From Bowdeniella nasicola (GTDB lineage Bacteria > Actinomycetota > Actinomycetes > Actinomycetales > Actinomycetaceae), in assembly GCF_900107735.1 (NCBI RefSeq), contig NZ_FNQV01000002.1, positions 62,001 through 126,000 of the forward strand: 64,000 nt of DNA, written 5' to 3'. The translations under genes and the position numbers were made by a program. Numbering within the stretch: position 1 is the first letter of the stretch; every line of letters starts with the position of its first letter. Positions 44,497 to 54,107 of this stretch are shown in pieces. Below the pieces are notes generated by a model. It saw nothing but the letters and a program-made list of their open reading frames with translations, did no database searches and was not told the origin of the DNA.

Positions 44497-45792
44497 ATGG
44501 AGATCAGCGGATACCAGGTCCTGACCCAGCTGTCAGCCGGCGACGTCTTTGAAGGGCGAACGCCAGCGGGCACTGCCTGTGTTCTCGCGTTTGTTGCCGT
44601 TCCGAGCGCCGAAGAAGCCCGCGCATTTCAGCGTCGTCTGGGCAACCTTCGAACAATGCACCACGCTCACATCGTCACGGTGATCGATGTTGTCGTCGTC
44701 GATGATGAACGGGTCATGGTGGCCTACAAGGCTCTTAGCGGAACGACCCTCGCCACTATTCTTGCCGCTCGCGGCGAGTTATCGGGACCGGAGATCGCGC
44801 ACATCTGGGATGGCGTTGGTTCTGCCGTGGCAGCGCTGCACGAGAGAGGAATCATTCACGGCGATGTGAGTAGTGAAAACGTCATGATCACCGCCGATGG
44901 ACAAGCGATCCTCATCGACGTGTGCGCTCCAATGTCAACCGAAGTCGGTACCGAGGGCTTTGTTGCGCCGGAGCGAATGGCCGGTGGGCCCGCCTCAATC
45001 GCGGGGGATGTCTACTCCGTTGCTGCGCTCATACGCGCGTTGTCACCGGTCAACTGTCTCACTGCGCTGCTGAACGACGCGCTGCACCACGATCCGACAG
45101 CGCGCCCGAGCTGTCGAGACCTCGTGGCTCGCCACGTCGAGTTGGCACGCCCCGAGCCCGTGAGCATGCCAAGCGATGCCTCTCTCGCCGCGGCACGGAT
45201 TCGACGCCGGTTGCCCGCAACCGAAATCAAGCCGCGATGTCGCGCGCGGGCCCGACGCTCGCGCAGCGTCGTCCCGAAAGTGACCGCGATCCTCGCAGCA
45301 GGGTGCGTCATCTTGGGTGGTTGGTTTGGCGGTCGGGCGCTCATGAGCGAGGCTGCCGAAGGAAGGATTTCGCATGTTGATGTGACTCTGGCGCCTGCGA
45401 CCCAGCCCGCGCTGCCCACCAAGGTTGAGGTGGTCGATCCGATCAGCAGGCTCGAGGCTTTGCTCAAGCTGCGAGACGAGGCGTTGATGTCGGGCGATCA
45501 GCAATTGCTCGAGCGGGTCTATACACCCGAGGCACCAGCGTTCCTTACCGATCGACAGACCTTACGGGAATGGGCCAAGTCAAAGGTTCGTATTGCTGGT
45601 CTTGAGACCGACTTCCGCGAGGGCCTCGAGGTAAATAACGGGATTGAAGGGCTGGTCAGCGCTAGCGCGCACAGCCGCCTCGAGGACGGTAAGGCAGCGC
45701 AGGTGCCCGCGTCGGAGGCTGTGTGCATGCGATTCACGATCGAGGCGGACAGAATCTCACTGATCGAAGCGTGTGAACGCGCCGAATCATAG
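44497..45792 (+). CDS. serine/threonine kinase-like membrane protein, probable pseudokinase
   Basis: A 431-residue protein with an N-terminal kinase fold (about 1-215), one transmembrane helix (about 262-284, preceded by Arg-rich KPRCRARARRSRS) and an extracellular C-terminal domain of about 145 residues. Kinase landmarks are present but altered: the glycine loop is QLSAGDVFEG, the beta-3 strand TACVLAFVAV has no lysine, the catalytic loop is HGDVSSEN (121-128, HRD to HGD, Asp kept), DFG is DVC (141-143), and APER and DVYS follow. Loss of the ATP-anchoring Lys suggests it binds partners or nucleotide without normal phosphotransfer. The outer domain (LEALLKLRDEALMSGD, LERVYTPEAPAFL) looks like a small NTF2-like sensor, but this is uncertain. 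Confidence 0.75.
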   Translation: MEISGYQVLTQLSAGDVFEGRTPAGTACVLAFVAVPSAEEARAFQRRLGNLRTMHHAHIVTVIDVVVVDDERVMVAYKALSGTTLATILAARGELSGPEIAHIWDGVGSAVAALHERGIIHGDVSSENVMITADGQAILIDVCAPMSTEVGTEGFVAPERMAGGPASIAGDVYSVAALIRALSPVNCLTALLNDALHHDPTARPSCRDLVARHVELARPEPVSMPSDASLAAARIRRRLPATEIKPRCRARARRSRSVVPKVTAILAAGCVILGGWFGGRALMSEAAEGRISHVDVTLAPATQPALPTKVEVVDPISRLEALLKLRDEALMSGDQQLLERVYTPEAPAFLTDRQTLREWAKSKVRIAGLETDFREGLEVNNGIEGLVSASAHSRLEDGKAAQVPASEAVCMRFTIEADRISLIEACERAES

Positions 45793-45794
45793 CA

Positions 45795-45831
45795 ATCGGG
45801 CCCGGAACTCGAATGGAGTTCCGGGCCCGAT
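45795..45831. terminator. bidirectional terminator between kinase-like gene and sucB
   Basis: ATCGGGCCCGGAACTC (45795-45810) pairs perfectly over 16 bp with 45816-45831 around a 5-nt loop. It lies 3 nt after the kinase-like stop and 12 nt from the convergent sucB stop, so it can serve both. No T-run. Confidence 0.8.
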
Positions 45832-45842
45832 GAAGCGGTCTG

Positions 45843-47606
45843 TTACAGGCCGACCTCGGCGGCAAAGTCGCCCTCTTCGAGGCGAGCCTTCACGGCCATG
45901 AGGTAGCGAGCTGCATCGGCGCCGTCGACCAGACGGTGGTCGTAGGACAGCGCGAGGTAGACCATCGAGCGGATACCGATCGACTCGTTACCGTCGGCGT
46001 CCTTGACAACCATCGGTCGCTTCACTATTGTTCCAACGCCGAGGATCGCGACCTCGGGCTGGTTGATGATCGGGGTGTCAAACAGCGCACCGCCAGAACC
46101 AGTGTTGGTGATCGTGAAGGTGCCGCCGGAGAGCTCATCCGGGGTGACCTTCGAGTCACGCGTACGGGCCGCCAGATCGTTAATGGACTTAGCGATCCCA
46201 GAAATCGTGAGATCGCCGGCGCCCTTGATCACGGGCACGAGCAAGCCGCGCTCGGTGTCCACGGCAATACCGATGTTCTCGGTGTCGCGGTATTCGACCT
46301 GGTCGTCCTTGATCGTGGCGTTGATCTTCGGGTGGGCCTTCAGCGCTTCGGTGGCGGCCTTAACGAAGAACGGCAGGAAGGTCAGCTTGGTGCCTTCGGT
46401 TGCCGCGAACTTGTCCTTGGCCGCGCCACGCAGCGCAGCAACGCGCGTGACATCGACCTCGACGACCGTCGTGAGCTGAGCGGAGGTCTGCAGCGACTCC
46501 ACCATGCGGGTGGCAATGACCTTGCGCAGGCGCGACATCTTCTCCGTCGTGCCGCGCAGCGGGCTCGGCTCGACCGGAGCAGCCTTCTTCGCAGCCGGAG
46601 CTGCCTTAGCTGCGTCCGCAGCTTCAGCCTTGGCAGCTTCCGCCTTGCGAGCGGCTTCCAGGACGTCTTCCTTGCGGATACGGCCACCGACGCCGGTGCC
46701 AACGACCTGCGAGAGGTCGACATCCTTGTCCTTGGCGAGCTTGCGCACGATCGGGGTGACGTAGACCTGGTCGGACTTCACCGAGCGCGACGGAGCGGAG
46801 CGGACCTCGGCCGGATCATCATCATCCGAGGGCTCGGCCTTGGCGTCAGTGTCAGCCTTCGGCTGCTCCTCTGCCTTCTCCGCCTCGTCCTGATCCGGTG
46901 CTTCTTCGGCAGGCTTCTCGTCCTTGGGCTCGTCAGCCGTGGGTTCTTCGGCCGGCTCATCATCGGCATCGCCGGAATCCGAACCATCACCGATCAAACA
47001 GAGGTCAGCGCCAACATCGACGGTCTCGTCTTCCTGGACGAGGATCTTGTTCAGCGTTCCTGCAACGGGGGACGGAACTTCAGTGTCGACCTTGTCGGTC
47101 GATACCTCGAGCAGCGGCTCGTCGACCTCGACGCTGTCACCTTCGGCCTTCAACCAGCGCGTGACTGTGCCTTCGGTGACGGATTCACCGAGTGCCGGCA
47201 TCTTGACAGCCTCGCCCCCCGAACCACCGCTGGACTTCTTAGGTTCGTCCTTCGGCTCTTCGTCCTTAGGCTCTTCCTTGGGTTCCTCGTCCTTGGGCTC
47301 TTCCTCAGGCTCGTCGTCTTTAGGCTCGTCCTTGGGTTCTTCGTCCTTGGATTCATCGGATGCTCCCGAGCCATCACCAATGCGGCACAACTCTGCACCG
47401 ACATCGACAGTCTCGTCTTCCTCGACGAGGATCTCTTCTAGCGTTCCCGAAATAGGGGAGGGGACTTCGGTATCGACCTTGTCGGTCGAGACCTCGAGCA
47501 GTGGCTCGTCGACCTCGACCTTTTCGCCGACAGCCTTCAACCAGCGTGTGACGGTGCCTTCGGTGACGGATTCACCGAGTGCCGGCATCTTGACGGATTC
47601 AGACAT
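45843..47606 (-). CDS. sucB: dihydrolipoamide acyltransferase (2-oxoacid dehydrogenase E2)
   Basis: Core acyltransferase of a 2-oxoacid dehydrogenase complex, 587 aa. Order: lipoyl domain 1 (1-80, lipoyl Lys43 in STDKVDT), acidic Pro/Glu/Lys linker (82-130), lipoyl domain 2 (134-209, Lys172), acidic/Ala linker, E1/E3-binding domain (281-320, [20 protein letters not shown]), Ala-rich linker, and catalytic domain (about 350-587) with SYDHRLVDG (His557, Asp561). Actinobacterial SucB/DlaT-type E2s serve pyruvate dehydrogenase; with aceE and lpd in this window and no kgd or sucA, it most likely works as the PDH E2. It follows lpd by 26 nt. Confidence 0.93.
   Translation of the reverse strand: MSESVKMPALGESVTEGTVTRWLKAVGEKVEVDEPLLEVSTDKVDTEVPSPISGTLEEILVEEDETVDVGAELCRIGDGSGASDESKDEEPKDEPKDDEPEEEPKDEEPKEEPKDEEPKDEPKKSSGGSGGEAVKMPALGESVTEGTVTRWLKAEGDSVEVDEPLLEVSTDKVDTEVPSPVAGTLNKILVQEDETVDVGADLCLIGDGSDSGDADDEPAEEPTADEPKDEKPAEEAPDQDEAEKAEEQPKADTDAKAEPSDDDDPAEVRSAPSRSVKSDQVYVTPIVRKLAKDKDVDLSQVVGTGVGGRIRKEDVLEAARKAEAAKAEAADAAKAAPAAKKAAPVEPSPLRGTTEKMSRLRKVIATRMVESLQTSAQLTTVVEVDVTRVAALRGAAKDKFAATEGTKLTFLPFFVKAATEALKAHPKINATIKDDQVEYRDTENIGIAVDTERGLLVPVIKGAGDLTISGIAKSINDLAARTRDSKVTPDELSGGTFTITNTGSGGALFDTPIINQPEVAILGVGTIVKRPMVVKDADGNESIGIRSMVYLALSYDHRLVDGADAARYLMAVKARLEEGDFAAEVGL
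46980..47207 (-). repeat. second lipoyl-domain copy inside sucB
   Basis: Encodes residues 134-209, nearly the same as residues 5-80 encoded at 47367-47594. Blocks such as [40 protein letters not shown] and EDETVDVGA occur in both. This is a recent or homogenised intragenic tandem duplication. Confidence 0.9.
47235..47357 (-). repeat. acidic PKDE-type repeat linker in sucB
   Basis: Encodes residues 84-124, a run of short units of the form [14 protein letters not shown]. The DNA repeats a GGCTC/CTTGGGTTC-type pattern. It is a flexible swinging linker between the two lipoyl domains; the repeat can expand or contract. Confidence 0.85.
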
Positions 47607-47632
47607 GTTGAGTTGTCTCCTTAGTTCAAACG

Positions 47633-49012
47633 TTAGTTGTGGGCGTGCAGCGGCTTGCCGGCCAGGGCCAGGGCGGCTTCGCCCATGGCCTCGTCCTGCG
47701 TCGGGTGAGCGTGAATAAGGGCGGCGACATCCTCGGGGTAGGCCTCCCAGTTGACGATGAGCTGGCCTTCGCCAACGAGTTCGCCGACACGGGCGCCAAT
47801 CATGTGGACACCAACAATCGGACCATCCTCAACACCAACGAGCTTGATGAAACCGGTGGTCTTCAGGATCTGGGACTTGCCATTACCTGCGAGGTTGTAC
47901 TCGACGACCTTGACCTTGTCATCCCCGTAGAGTTCCTTGGCCTTCGCCTCGGTGATACCGACGGAGGCGACCTCGGGCTCGCAGTAGGTTACGCGCGGAA
48001 TGCCGGACTCCTCGATGACCTGCGGCGACATGCCGGCAATCTCTTCGGCGACGAAAATCCCCTGCTGGAAGCCGCGGTGAGCGAGCTGCAGGCCGGGAAC
48101 GATATCTCCGACGGCGTAGATGTTGCCGACGCCGGTGTGCAGGCGCTCGTTCGTGAGAACGAAGCCCCGGTCCATCGAGATGCCCTGCTCTTCGTAGCCG
48201 AGATCCTTGGTCACGGGGCCACGACCAATGGCGACCAGCAGCACGTCTGCCGTGATGGAGTCGCCGCTTTCGGTTTCGACGGTCACCGAGTTCTCGTCCT
48301 GCGTCGCCGACTTGAACATCGTGTTCGTCTTGAAGTTGATCTTGCGCTTGCGGAACGCGCGCTCCAGCGCCTTGGAGATTGAGGGATCCTCGTTCGGCAC
48401 GAGGTTTGGAAGACCTTCAATGATCGTGACGTCGGCGCCGAAGGAGTTCCACACGGAGGCGAACTCGACACCGATAACGCCGCCGCCGAGGACGATCGCG
48501 GACTTCGGAACCTCGTCGAGGGTGAGGGCCTGCTCACTCGTCATGATGCGGCCGCCGATATCCAAGCCGGGGATCGTCTTGGAGTAGGAGCCAGTGGCGA
48601 GGATGACGTTCTTGCCCTTGAGCTTCTTGCCGTCGACTTCGACGGTGTCCTTATCAACGAGCTTGCCCCAGCCGTTGATCAGCTCAACCTTGCGGGATGC
48701 CACGAGGCCCTGCAAACCCTTGTACAGGCGAGCGACGACTCCATCCTTGTACTTGTTGACACCTGGCATATCGATGCCTTCGAGGCTCATGTTGACCCCA
48801 ACCGAAGCGGCGTCCTTGGCGGTGTCCGCGACTTCGGCGGCGTGCAGCAGCGCCTTGGTGGGGATGCATCCGCGGTGCAGGCAGGTGCCACCGAGCTTGT
48901 CGCCTTCAATCAGGGCGACTTTCAGTCCGAGTTGAGCGCCACGCAGCGCGGCGGCGTAGCCACCGCTTCCTGCTCCTAGGATGACGATGTCGTACGTCGG
49001 CGTATCTGTCAC
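47633..49012 (-). CDS. lpd: dihydrolipoyl dehydrogenase (E3)
   Basis: Reoxidises dihydrolipoyl groups with FAD and NAD+. The 459-residue protein has the FAD site [17 protein letters not shown], the redox disulfide [17 protein letters not shown], the NAD site [16 protein letters not shown], the second FAD segment [10 protein letters not shown] and the C-terminal catalytic His-Glu pair in [14 protein letters not shown]. It is transcribed ahead of sucB, 26 nt apart. It probably serves all lipoyl complexes of the cell. Confidence 0.96.
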   Translation of the reverse strand: MTDTPTYDIVILGAGSGGYAAALRGAQLGLKVALIEGDKLGGTCLHRGCIPTKALLHAAEVADTAKDAASVGVNMSLEGIDMPGVNKYKDGVVARLYKGLQGLVASRKVELINGWGKLVDKDTVEVDGKKLKGKNVILATGSYSKTIPGLDIGGRIMTSEQALTLDEVPKSAIVLGGGVIGVEFASVWNSFGADVTIIEGLPNLVPNEDPSISKALERAFRKRKINFKTNTMFKSATQDENSVTVETESGDSITADVLLVAIGRGPVTKDLGYEEQGISMDRGFVLTNERLHTGVGNIYAVGDIVPGLQLAHRGFQQGIFVAEEIAGMSPQVIEESGIPRVTYCEPEVASVGITEAKAKELYGDDKVKVVEYNLAGNGKSQILKTTGFIKLVGVEDGPIVGVHMIGARVGELVGEGQLIVNWEAYPEDVAALIHAHPTQDEAMGEAALALAGKPLHAHN

Positions 49013-49094
49013 GTGCTACTCCTCATGGATGGGGCCATGCGCCCCGTTGAATATCCTCGGGACCATTGTCCCACTAAGTAGCGCTCGAGCAACT

Positions 49095-49147
49095 ACGGTC
49101 CCGCACCGTGGCCGCTATGAGGCGGGCCACCTTTGGTGCGGGACCGT
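49095..49147 (-). terminator. terminator of pepA
   Basis: A compound hairpin 15 nt past the pepA stop: 13 perfect pairs join ACGGTCCCGCACC (49095-49107) with 49135-49147, and inside GTGGCC (49108-49113) pairs with GGCCAC (49125-49130). It isolates pepA from downstream lpd-sucB. Confidence 0.75.
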
Positions 49148-49162
49148 TGTGATCGAGGGGAT

Positions 49163-50620
49163 TTACTTCTCGAAGTTCTCCAACAGGTTGACCAGGGTGC
49201 GCACTGCGAAGCCGGTGCCACCCTTACCCGTGTAGCCGTAGGGCGCATGCTCGTGGAATGCCGGACCGGCAATATCCAGGTGAGCCCAGGGAGTGTCCTT
49301 CACGAAGTGCTTGAGGAAGAGGCCAGCGCTCAGCATCCCGCCCCAACGCCCGCCAATGTTCTGCAGGTCTGCGACGGGGGACTTCAGGCCATCGTTCAGT
49401 TCCTCCGGCAGCGGCATCGGCCAGAAGGCCTCGCCCGCAGCATCGGCAGCAGCAACAACATCGGAGCGCAGCTCGTCATCGCCCATGACGCCCGCGACCC
49501 GCTCGCCAAGAGCAACGACAGCGGCACCCGTCAGGGTCGCGACGTCGAGGACCGCGTCGGGCTCGTCCTGAACGGCGCGCGCTAGCGCATCAGCCATCAC
49601 CAGGCGGCCTTCGGCATCGGTGTTGAGGACTTCCACCGTCGTGCCATCGAGCATGGTGATGATGTCGCCGGGACGCTGTGCGCCGCCGGACGGCATATTC
49701 TCCGCGAGTGCCAGCCAGCCGGTGACCTTGACCGGGAGCTTGAGCTCGGCGGCGGCGACGACGGCATTAAGGACCGCTGCGGCGCCTGCCATATCGCACT
49801 TCATCGTCTCCATGCCCTTGCCAGGTTTCAGAGACAAACCACCCGAGTCGAAGGTGATGCCCTTGCCGACGAGCGCCACGTGGCCGCTCGCCTTGGCCGG
49901 GGAGTAAGACAGCTGGACGAGGCGTGGCGGGCGAGTCGAGCCCATCCCGACCGCGAGAATGCCACCGTAGCCGCCAGCATCGAGCTTCTTTTCGTCGAGA
50001 ATATCGACCTTAATCTTCAAGCCCTTAGCGGCCTGCGTAGCGTAGTCGGCGAAGGTCTCGGGGAAGAGATCGTTCGGAGCAATGTTGACCAAGTCGCGTG
50101 CTCGGTTAACTGCCGAGGACAGGATCGACGCGCGCTCAACGGCGGCCTTTACGTCCTTTTCGCCGGCCAGAGTAGTGGCGATCGTGACCTTTTCAACCGG
50201 GTCCTTATCGCACTTCTTATACTGCGCAAACGCGTAGGAACCCAGGAGAGCGCCCTCGGCAATCGCGCCAACTTCTTCGGCACCGGAGGCGGGCAGGGCA
50301 ATGGCGACGTGGGAGTAGCCTGCAAGCGAGCGGATCGCGGAGCCCACTGCTCGGCGCAGGGCTTCCGGAGATGGATCCTCGCCAACACCGACGATTGCCA
50401 CCGGGATGGAGAACTCATCGGAGACGACCTTCGTGACGCTGCCTTCCTTGCAGGACACGTCGAGGGTATCGATCAAAGCGGCCAGTGCCGCATCAGCTTT
50501 TTCGGAGACTTGAGAGCCGCAGAACGGGACGACTTTGTCATCGACCTTTGTTGCGCCCAAAAGGAGGATGTCGGACTTCAGAGCGGATAGTTTCTTGGCA
50601 TGCAAATCAACTGTGTTCAC
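49163..50620 (-). CDS. pepA: leucyl aminopeptidase (M17)
   Basis: Cytosolic two-metal exopeptidase releasing N-terminal residues, 485 aa. The metal and catalytic residues are in VGKGITFDSGGLSLKPGKGM, MKCDMAGAAAVL and the signature NTDAEGRLVMADAL. I place the start at the GTG at 50620, giving the usual M17 length; the open frame continues 190 codons upstream but the extension has no family similarity and overlaps the divergent membrane protein gene. An N-terminal macro-like domain (residues 1-170) precedes the catalytic domain. Confidence 0.93.
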   Translation of the reverse strand: MNTVDLHAKKLSALKSDILLLGATKVDDKVVPFCGSQVSEKADAALAALIDTLDVSCKEGSVTKVVSDEFSIPVAIVGVGEDPSPEALRRAVGSAIRSLAGYSHVAIALPASGAEEVGAIAEGALLGSYAFAQYKKCDKDPVEKVTIATTLAGEKDVKAAVERASILSSAVNRARDLVNIAPNDLFPETFADYATQAAKGLKIKVDILDEKKLDAGGYGGILAVGMGSTRPPRLVQLSYSPAKASGHVALVGKGITFDSGGLSLKPGKGMETMKCDMAGAAAVLNAVVAAAELKLPVKVTGWLALAENMPSGGAQRPGDIITMLDGTTVEVLNTDAEGRLVMADALARAVQDEPDAVLDVATLTGAAVVALGERVAGVMGDDELRSDVVAAADAAGEAFWPMPLPEELNDGLKSPVADLQNIGGRWGGMLSAGLFLKHFVKDTPWAHLDIAGPAFHEHAPYGYTGKGGTGFAVRTLVNLLENFEK

Positions 50621-50671
50621 ACACCATAGGGTAGACGACGCAGAGTAAGCGGACACGGTAATCTGGCGGAC

Positions 50672-51025
50672 GTGTATCTTGCCATCTGGTTGTCTGCCGC
50701 GCTGACGGGTGTCCTGGCGCTGTGGGCTGCCTACTTTGCCATCGTTGATCGGGCGGTCATTTTCAAGCAGCTGATTTTCGCTGCGGTCATCGAGGCGGTA
50801 GTCGTGGTGACGGCTATTATTGCGGGGATACACCAGGCTCGCGGCTACGTCGTTTCCGATGCAATAACTCTGTGGGGTTATCTGCTGACGTGCCTGATCC
50901 TGTTGCCCATTGCTGGCGCATGGGCATTCGTTGATCGCACGCGAACGTCGTCTATCGCGATGGTGATCGTATCCCTGTCGCAGGTCGTATGCCTGTGGCG
51001 GGTCTGGCAGATATGGGTGGCATGA
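50672..51025 (+). CDS. small four-helix membrane protein
   Basis: A 117-residue hydrophobic protein with four predicted transmembrane helices (AIWLSAALTGVLALWAAY, LIFAAVIEAVVVVTAII, ITLWGYLLTCLILLPIAG, IAMVIVSLSQVVCLWRVW). The start is a GTG at 50672 and its stop overlaps the next gene by 4 nt (ATGA), so the two are coupled. I do not recognise the family. It is divergent from pepA with about 50 nt between starts. Confidence 0.65.
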   Translation: MYLAIWLSAALTGVLALWAAYFAIVDRAVIFKQLIFAAVIEAVVVVTAIIAGIHQARGYVVSDAITLWGYLLTCLILLPIAGAWAFVDRTRTSSIAMVIVSLSQVVCLWRVWQIWVA

Positions 51026-51456
51026 GCACGGTAACGACATCGGCAACTGATACGCGTCGACCCGCCTACGGGCTTGGGCGCGTCTTGATTTTGATCTATG
51101 GCATCTTTGCCCTTGCCGCCACCGCTCGATCCGCTGTCCAGCTGATCCGCAACCCAAGCGAAGCGCCACTTGCCTATAGCCTGTCGGCACTCGCCGCCGT
51201 GATCTACATCCTGGCCACGGTATCGCTGGCGCATAACGGAAAGCGGATGCGACGCATCGCGTGGGGGGCCGTGATCTTCGAAGCTCTCGGCGTCATCACG
51301 ATCGGAATCGTCTCCTTCCTCCACCCCGAGCTCTTTCCCCGCGCGACCGTGTGGTCACATTTTGGCGCCGGATACGGTTTCGTTCCGCTCGTCCTACCCT
51401 TCCTCGGCATCGCGTGGCTGTTTACGTCGAATCCCGCACGCCTTGCCCAGAACTAG
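51022..51456 (+). CDS. small membrane protein upstream of pyrD
   Basis: A 144-residue protein with four predicted helices (VLILIYGIFALAATARSAV, AYSLSALAAVIYILATVSL, IAWGAVIFEALGVITIGIV, PLVLPFLGIAWLF). The ATG at 51022 overlaps the previous stop; upstream in-frame codons lie inside the previous gene. Paired small membrane proteins just before pyrD suggest an operon, but no function can be given. Confidence 0.7.
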   Translation: MSTVTTSATDTRRPAYGLGRVLILIYGIFALAATARSAVQLIRNPSEAPLAYSLSALAAVIYILATVSLAHNGKRMRRIAWGAVIFEALGVITIGIVSFLHPELFPRATVWSHFGAGYGFVPLVLPFLGIAWLFTSNPARLAQN

Positions 51457-51466
51457 AGTGAGCATC

Positions 51467-52495
51467 ATGTACCGCACCCTCTTCGACCACGTCATCACCA
51501 AGTCGGATCCGGAAACAGCCCACGGCGCATCGCTCTCAGCGATCGCGCTAGCTGGCGGCAACGAGGTGGGCAGGCGGGGGCTTCGGGCGACATTTGGTCG
51601 CGAACCTTCTCGCCCCGTGCGAAACGAACGACTGCGAGTCTTCCCGCGGCCATTCCCCGGCCACCTCGGACTAGCGGCCGGAATGGATAAGAACGCCACC
51701 GCCGTACTCGGCTTGAAGGCGCTTGGTTTCGCGTTCGTTGAGATCGGAACCGTGACGCGACACGCCCAGCCCGGCAACGCGAAACCTCGCATGTGGCGGC
51801 ATCTCGACGAACGCGCGCTTCGGAACAAGATGGGGTTCAACAATGAGGGAGCGGATGTTGTCGCCGCACGGATGCGGGACCTGAGGTCGAACGCTGCAGG
51901 GCGGTCCGCGATCGTTGGTATCAATCTGGGCAAGTCGAAGATCACGCAGGCTGAGCACGCCGCGGACGATTACGGGTACTCCGCACGTCTTCTGGCCCCA
52001 TGGGCGGACTATCTGGTCATCAACGTGTCTTCGCCGAACACCCCGGGCCTGCGAGATCTTCAAGCCGTTGACTCTCTTCGCCCGATCATTGATGCGGTCC
52101 GCACGGCAGCTTCCCGCTCGGCTGCGCGCGATGTTCCATTGCTGGTCAAGATCGCGCCGGACCTAGCCGATTCCCAGATCGCCGAAGTGGCGCAGTTGGT
52201 GCGAGACGAAGGGATTACCGGAATGGTCGCGACGAACACGACCATTGCGCACTCCTACGGTGAGGGCGGCCTTTCGGGCCGACCGCTGAAGCAGCGAGCC
52301 CTTGAGGTGGTGCGCCTCGTGCGCAACGAGCTTGGGCTGCGGCCGGTCCTCATGGGGGCAGGAGGAATTGAAACCCCCGAGGATGGACGGGCGATGCTCA
52401 ACGCAGGAGCCGACCTGCTACAGGCGTATTCCGGATTTGTTTACGGTGGTCCCGCATGGCCGGGAGCAATGAACCGCGCTCTCGCCACTAAATAA
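51467..52495 (+). CDS. pyrD: dihydroorotate dehydrogenase (quinone), class 2
   Basis: Oxidises dihydroorotate to orotate and passes electrons to the quinone pool. The 342-residue length with an N-terminal helical extension (YRTLFDHVITKSDPETAH) is that of the membrane-associated class 2 enzyme. Visible are GLAAGMDKNATAVLGLKALG, the catalytic serine in NVSSPNTPGLR, LVKIAPDL, and the FMN phosphate site GAGGIETPEDGRAMLNAGA. The ATG at 51467 is used; an in-frame GTG at 51458 is an equal alternative. Its end overlaps the convergent SLAC1-family gene by 8 nt. Confidence 0.94.
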   Translation: MYRTLFDHVITKSDPETAHGASLSAIALAGGNEVGRRGLRATFGREPSRPVRNERLRVFPRPFPGHLGLAAGMDKNATAVLGLKALGFAFVEIGTVTRHAQPGNAKPRMWRHLDERALRNKMGFNNEGADVVAARMRDLRSNAAGRSAIVGINLGKSKITQAEHAADDYGYSARLLAPWADYLVINVSSPNTPGLRDLQAVDSLRPIIDAVRTAASRSAARDVPLLVKIAPDLADSQIAEVAQLVRDEGITGMVATNTTIAHSYGEGGLSGRPLKQRALEVVRLVRNELGLRPVLMGAGGIETPEDGRAMLNAGADLLQAYSGFVYGGPAWPGAMNRALATK

Positions 52496-53483
52496 AAGCA
52501 GCCGCATCCCGGTTTAGCGACACCAAAGAGCGCGTCAGAAGGTATCCGATCCACACCGTCGCGAGGCTCAAGGACACCCAAGCTGCCCACGGCGCCACCG
52601 AGCTGAACACGATGATGACGGCATTGGCGAGCGCAGCGATGGGAAAGGTCGTTGCCCACCAGGTCAGGGTAAACGGCGAGGACCAGAGCCGATTCCTCGG
52701 CAATACGACAAGGGCGAGAAACAGCATCCCGGTAGCAAGCAGCGTGGCATCGACGAGCGGAGTTACCGAACGCATGACCGACAGTACGGGGGCATACCCC
52801 GAATTCACCGGACCATCGATGATCGCGTGCCAGCCGATCAGCGCCACGGGTGCAGGGGCAATGAGCACGGCTAACGTAGGAACGATCCGCGCAGGCAGGA
52901 CCTCGTCGTGGACAAAAATCCGGCGAAGAACGATCGGTTGGAGCGAGAACCACAAGAGCAACCCGAGTCCCCACAGCGCCATCACCAAGCCCGTCGGTGC
53001 AATGCTCGCTCCAGCAAAGGACGCGACCATCGTTCCGACCACGGGGATGAACCATGCGGGGGATAGTGTCGTGAGGTTGATGTCGGTTCGAGCGAGCCAC
53101 GCGCCAAAAACGTGGACCGAGATCGCAAGGTGGCCCACCATGGCCGGCCACCACACCCACGCAACCGACCCTCCAAGGAGCGGCAAGGCTGCAGCGCACA
53201 ATACGAGCGTTCCCACGCTTAACGTGGCCAGAAAGACGACGGGAAATGGATCAGATAGTTCGCGTCGAACGGCCTGCGGGTAGCTAACCAATCGGGCGAT
53301 CTGCACAGCCACGAGGCCAAGCCACACCACCGCTGCGATGCCAAGGAGGGCGGTCCCAATTCCCTGCGGGGCGCCCAGTCTTACGGAGGCCTGGAACCAG
53401 GCAGCCGCGAGACCGCCAAGGCCCATGACCGAAGCGAACACCGCAAACGGAGTCCGCGCTAGCAGCGGCGGTGGGGTGGTCAT
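52488..53483 (-). CDS. SLAC1/TehA (TDT) family transporter
   Basis: A 331-residue membrane protein with about ten hydrophobic helices. FAVFASVMGLGGLAAAWFQ at the start and LSPAWFIPVVGTMVAS in the middle are typical of the tellurite-resistance/dicarboxylate transporter and plant SLAC1 anion channel family. Substrates in bacteria vary (C4-dicarboxylates, sulfite, chloride); none can be assigned. Its start overlaps the DUF3043 stop by 4 nt, so the two are coupled. Confidence 0.82.
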   Translation of the reverse strand: MTTPPPLLARTPFAVFASVMGLGGLAAAWFQASVRLGAPQGIGTALLGIAAVVWLGLVAVQIARLVSYPQAVRRELSDPFPVVFLATLSVGTLVLCAAALPLLGGSVAWVWWPAMVGHLAISVHVFGAWLARTDINLTTLSPAWFIPVVGTMVASFAGASIAPTGLVMALWGLGLLLWFSLQPIVLRRIFVHDEVLPARIVPTLAVLIAPAPVALIGWHAIIDGPVNSGYAPVLSVMRSVTPLVDATLLATGMLFLALVVLPRNRLWSSPFTLTWWATTFPIAALANAVIIVFSSVAPWAAWVSLSLATVWIGYLLTRSLVSLNRDAAAFI

Positions 53484-54067
53484 TTGTGATGACCGGGAAA
53501 CTCACCACGGCGGTTCTGCGGCTTCGGCATGCGCCACGGACGGATCATGAAAGCGCGCGAGAACGCGTACATACCCGTGAAGCGCGGGATCTGATCGGCA
53601 TCGAAGCGCGCCTTCAAATGGCGGCGCAGGATGAAGACCATCAAAAGACCATCGATGATGCCGCCGAAGACAATGACATACATGCCCAAGGTGACGTAGG
53701 TGGCGACCGCGGGCAGCCACGTCACAATCACCATGGCGATGATCATGAGGAATGCGACCGGCATGAAGAGCTCGCCGATATTCCACCGGGCATCGACATA
53801 GTCGCGCGCAAACCGACGGACCGGGCCCTTGTCCCGCACCGGCATGTAGCGTTCATCGCCCGTCAACATGCCTTCGCGTTGCCGAGCGTATGCCTCATTG
53901 CGCTGGCGGCGAGCGGCTTCCTTGGCCGCCTTGCGATCATCGACGACAAGCGGCCGACGGTTCTTTGCTTCGGCTTCGCGTCGCTTTGGCGTCGGACGGC
54001 CTTTGCCCGAGACGGGAGGTTCCGGCTCGGCGGGCAGCTCTGAGGTGGGCTTTTTACGGAAGATCAC
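53480..54067 (-). CDS. DUF3043 family membrane protein
   Basis: A 195-residue actinobacterial protein. The N-terminal polar region holds the family segment GKGRPTPKRREAEAKNRRPL, then GDERYMPVRDKGPVRRFARDYVDARWN, two transmembrane helices (LFMPVAFLMIIAMVIVTWLP and YVTLGMYVIVFGGIIDGLL) and a basic tail. Function unknown. I take the GTG at 54067 as start because the conserved FRKKP begins there; it is divergent from the M20 peptidase with 40 nt between starts. Confidence 0.85.
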   Translation of the reverse strand: MIFRKKPTSELPAEPEPPVSGKGRPTPKRREAEAKNRRPLVVDDRKAAKEAARRQRNEAYARQREGMLTGDERYMPVRDKGPVRRFARDYVDARWNIGELFMPVAFLMIIAMVIVTWLPAVATYVTLGMYVIVFGGIIDGLLMVFILRRHLKARFDADQIPRFTGMYAFSRAFMIRPWRMPKPQNRRGEFPGHHK

Positions 54068-54107
54068 GCTTCGATGGTACGCGATTGGGCCGCGGCCAGG
54101 TACGCTC

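Noticed and set aside
47235-47357. Repeat array in sucB as a CRISPR
   Set aside because: The units are in-frame, short and encode an acidic protein linker; there are no spacers or cas genes.
45936-47441. 501-codon plus-strand ORF antisense to sucB
   Set aside because: Shadow of the biased codon use and repeats in sucB; no motif and no ribosome site, while sucB on the other strand is unambiguous.
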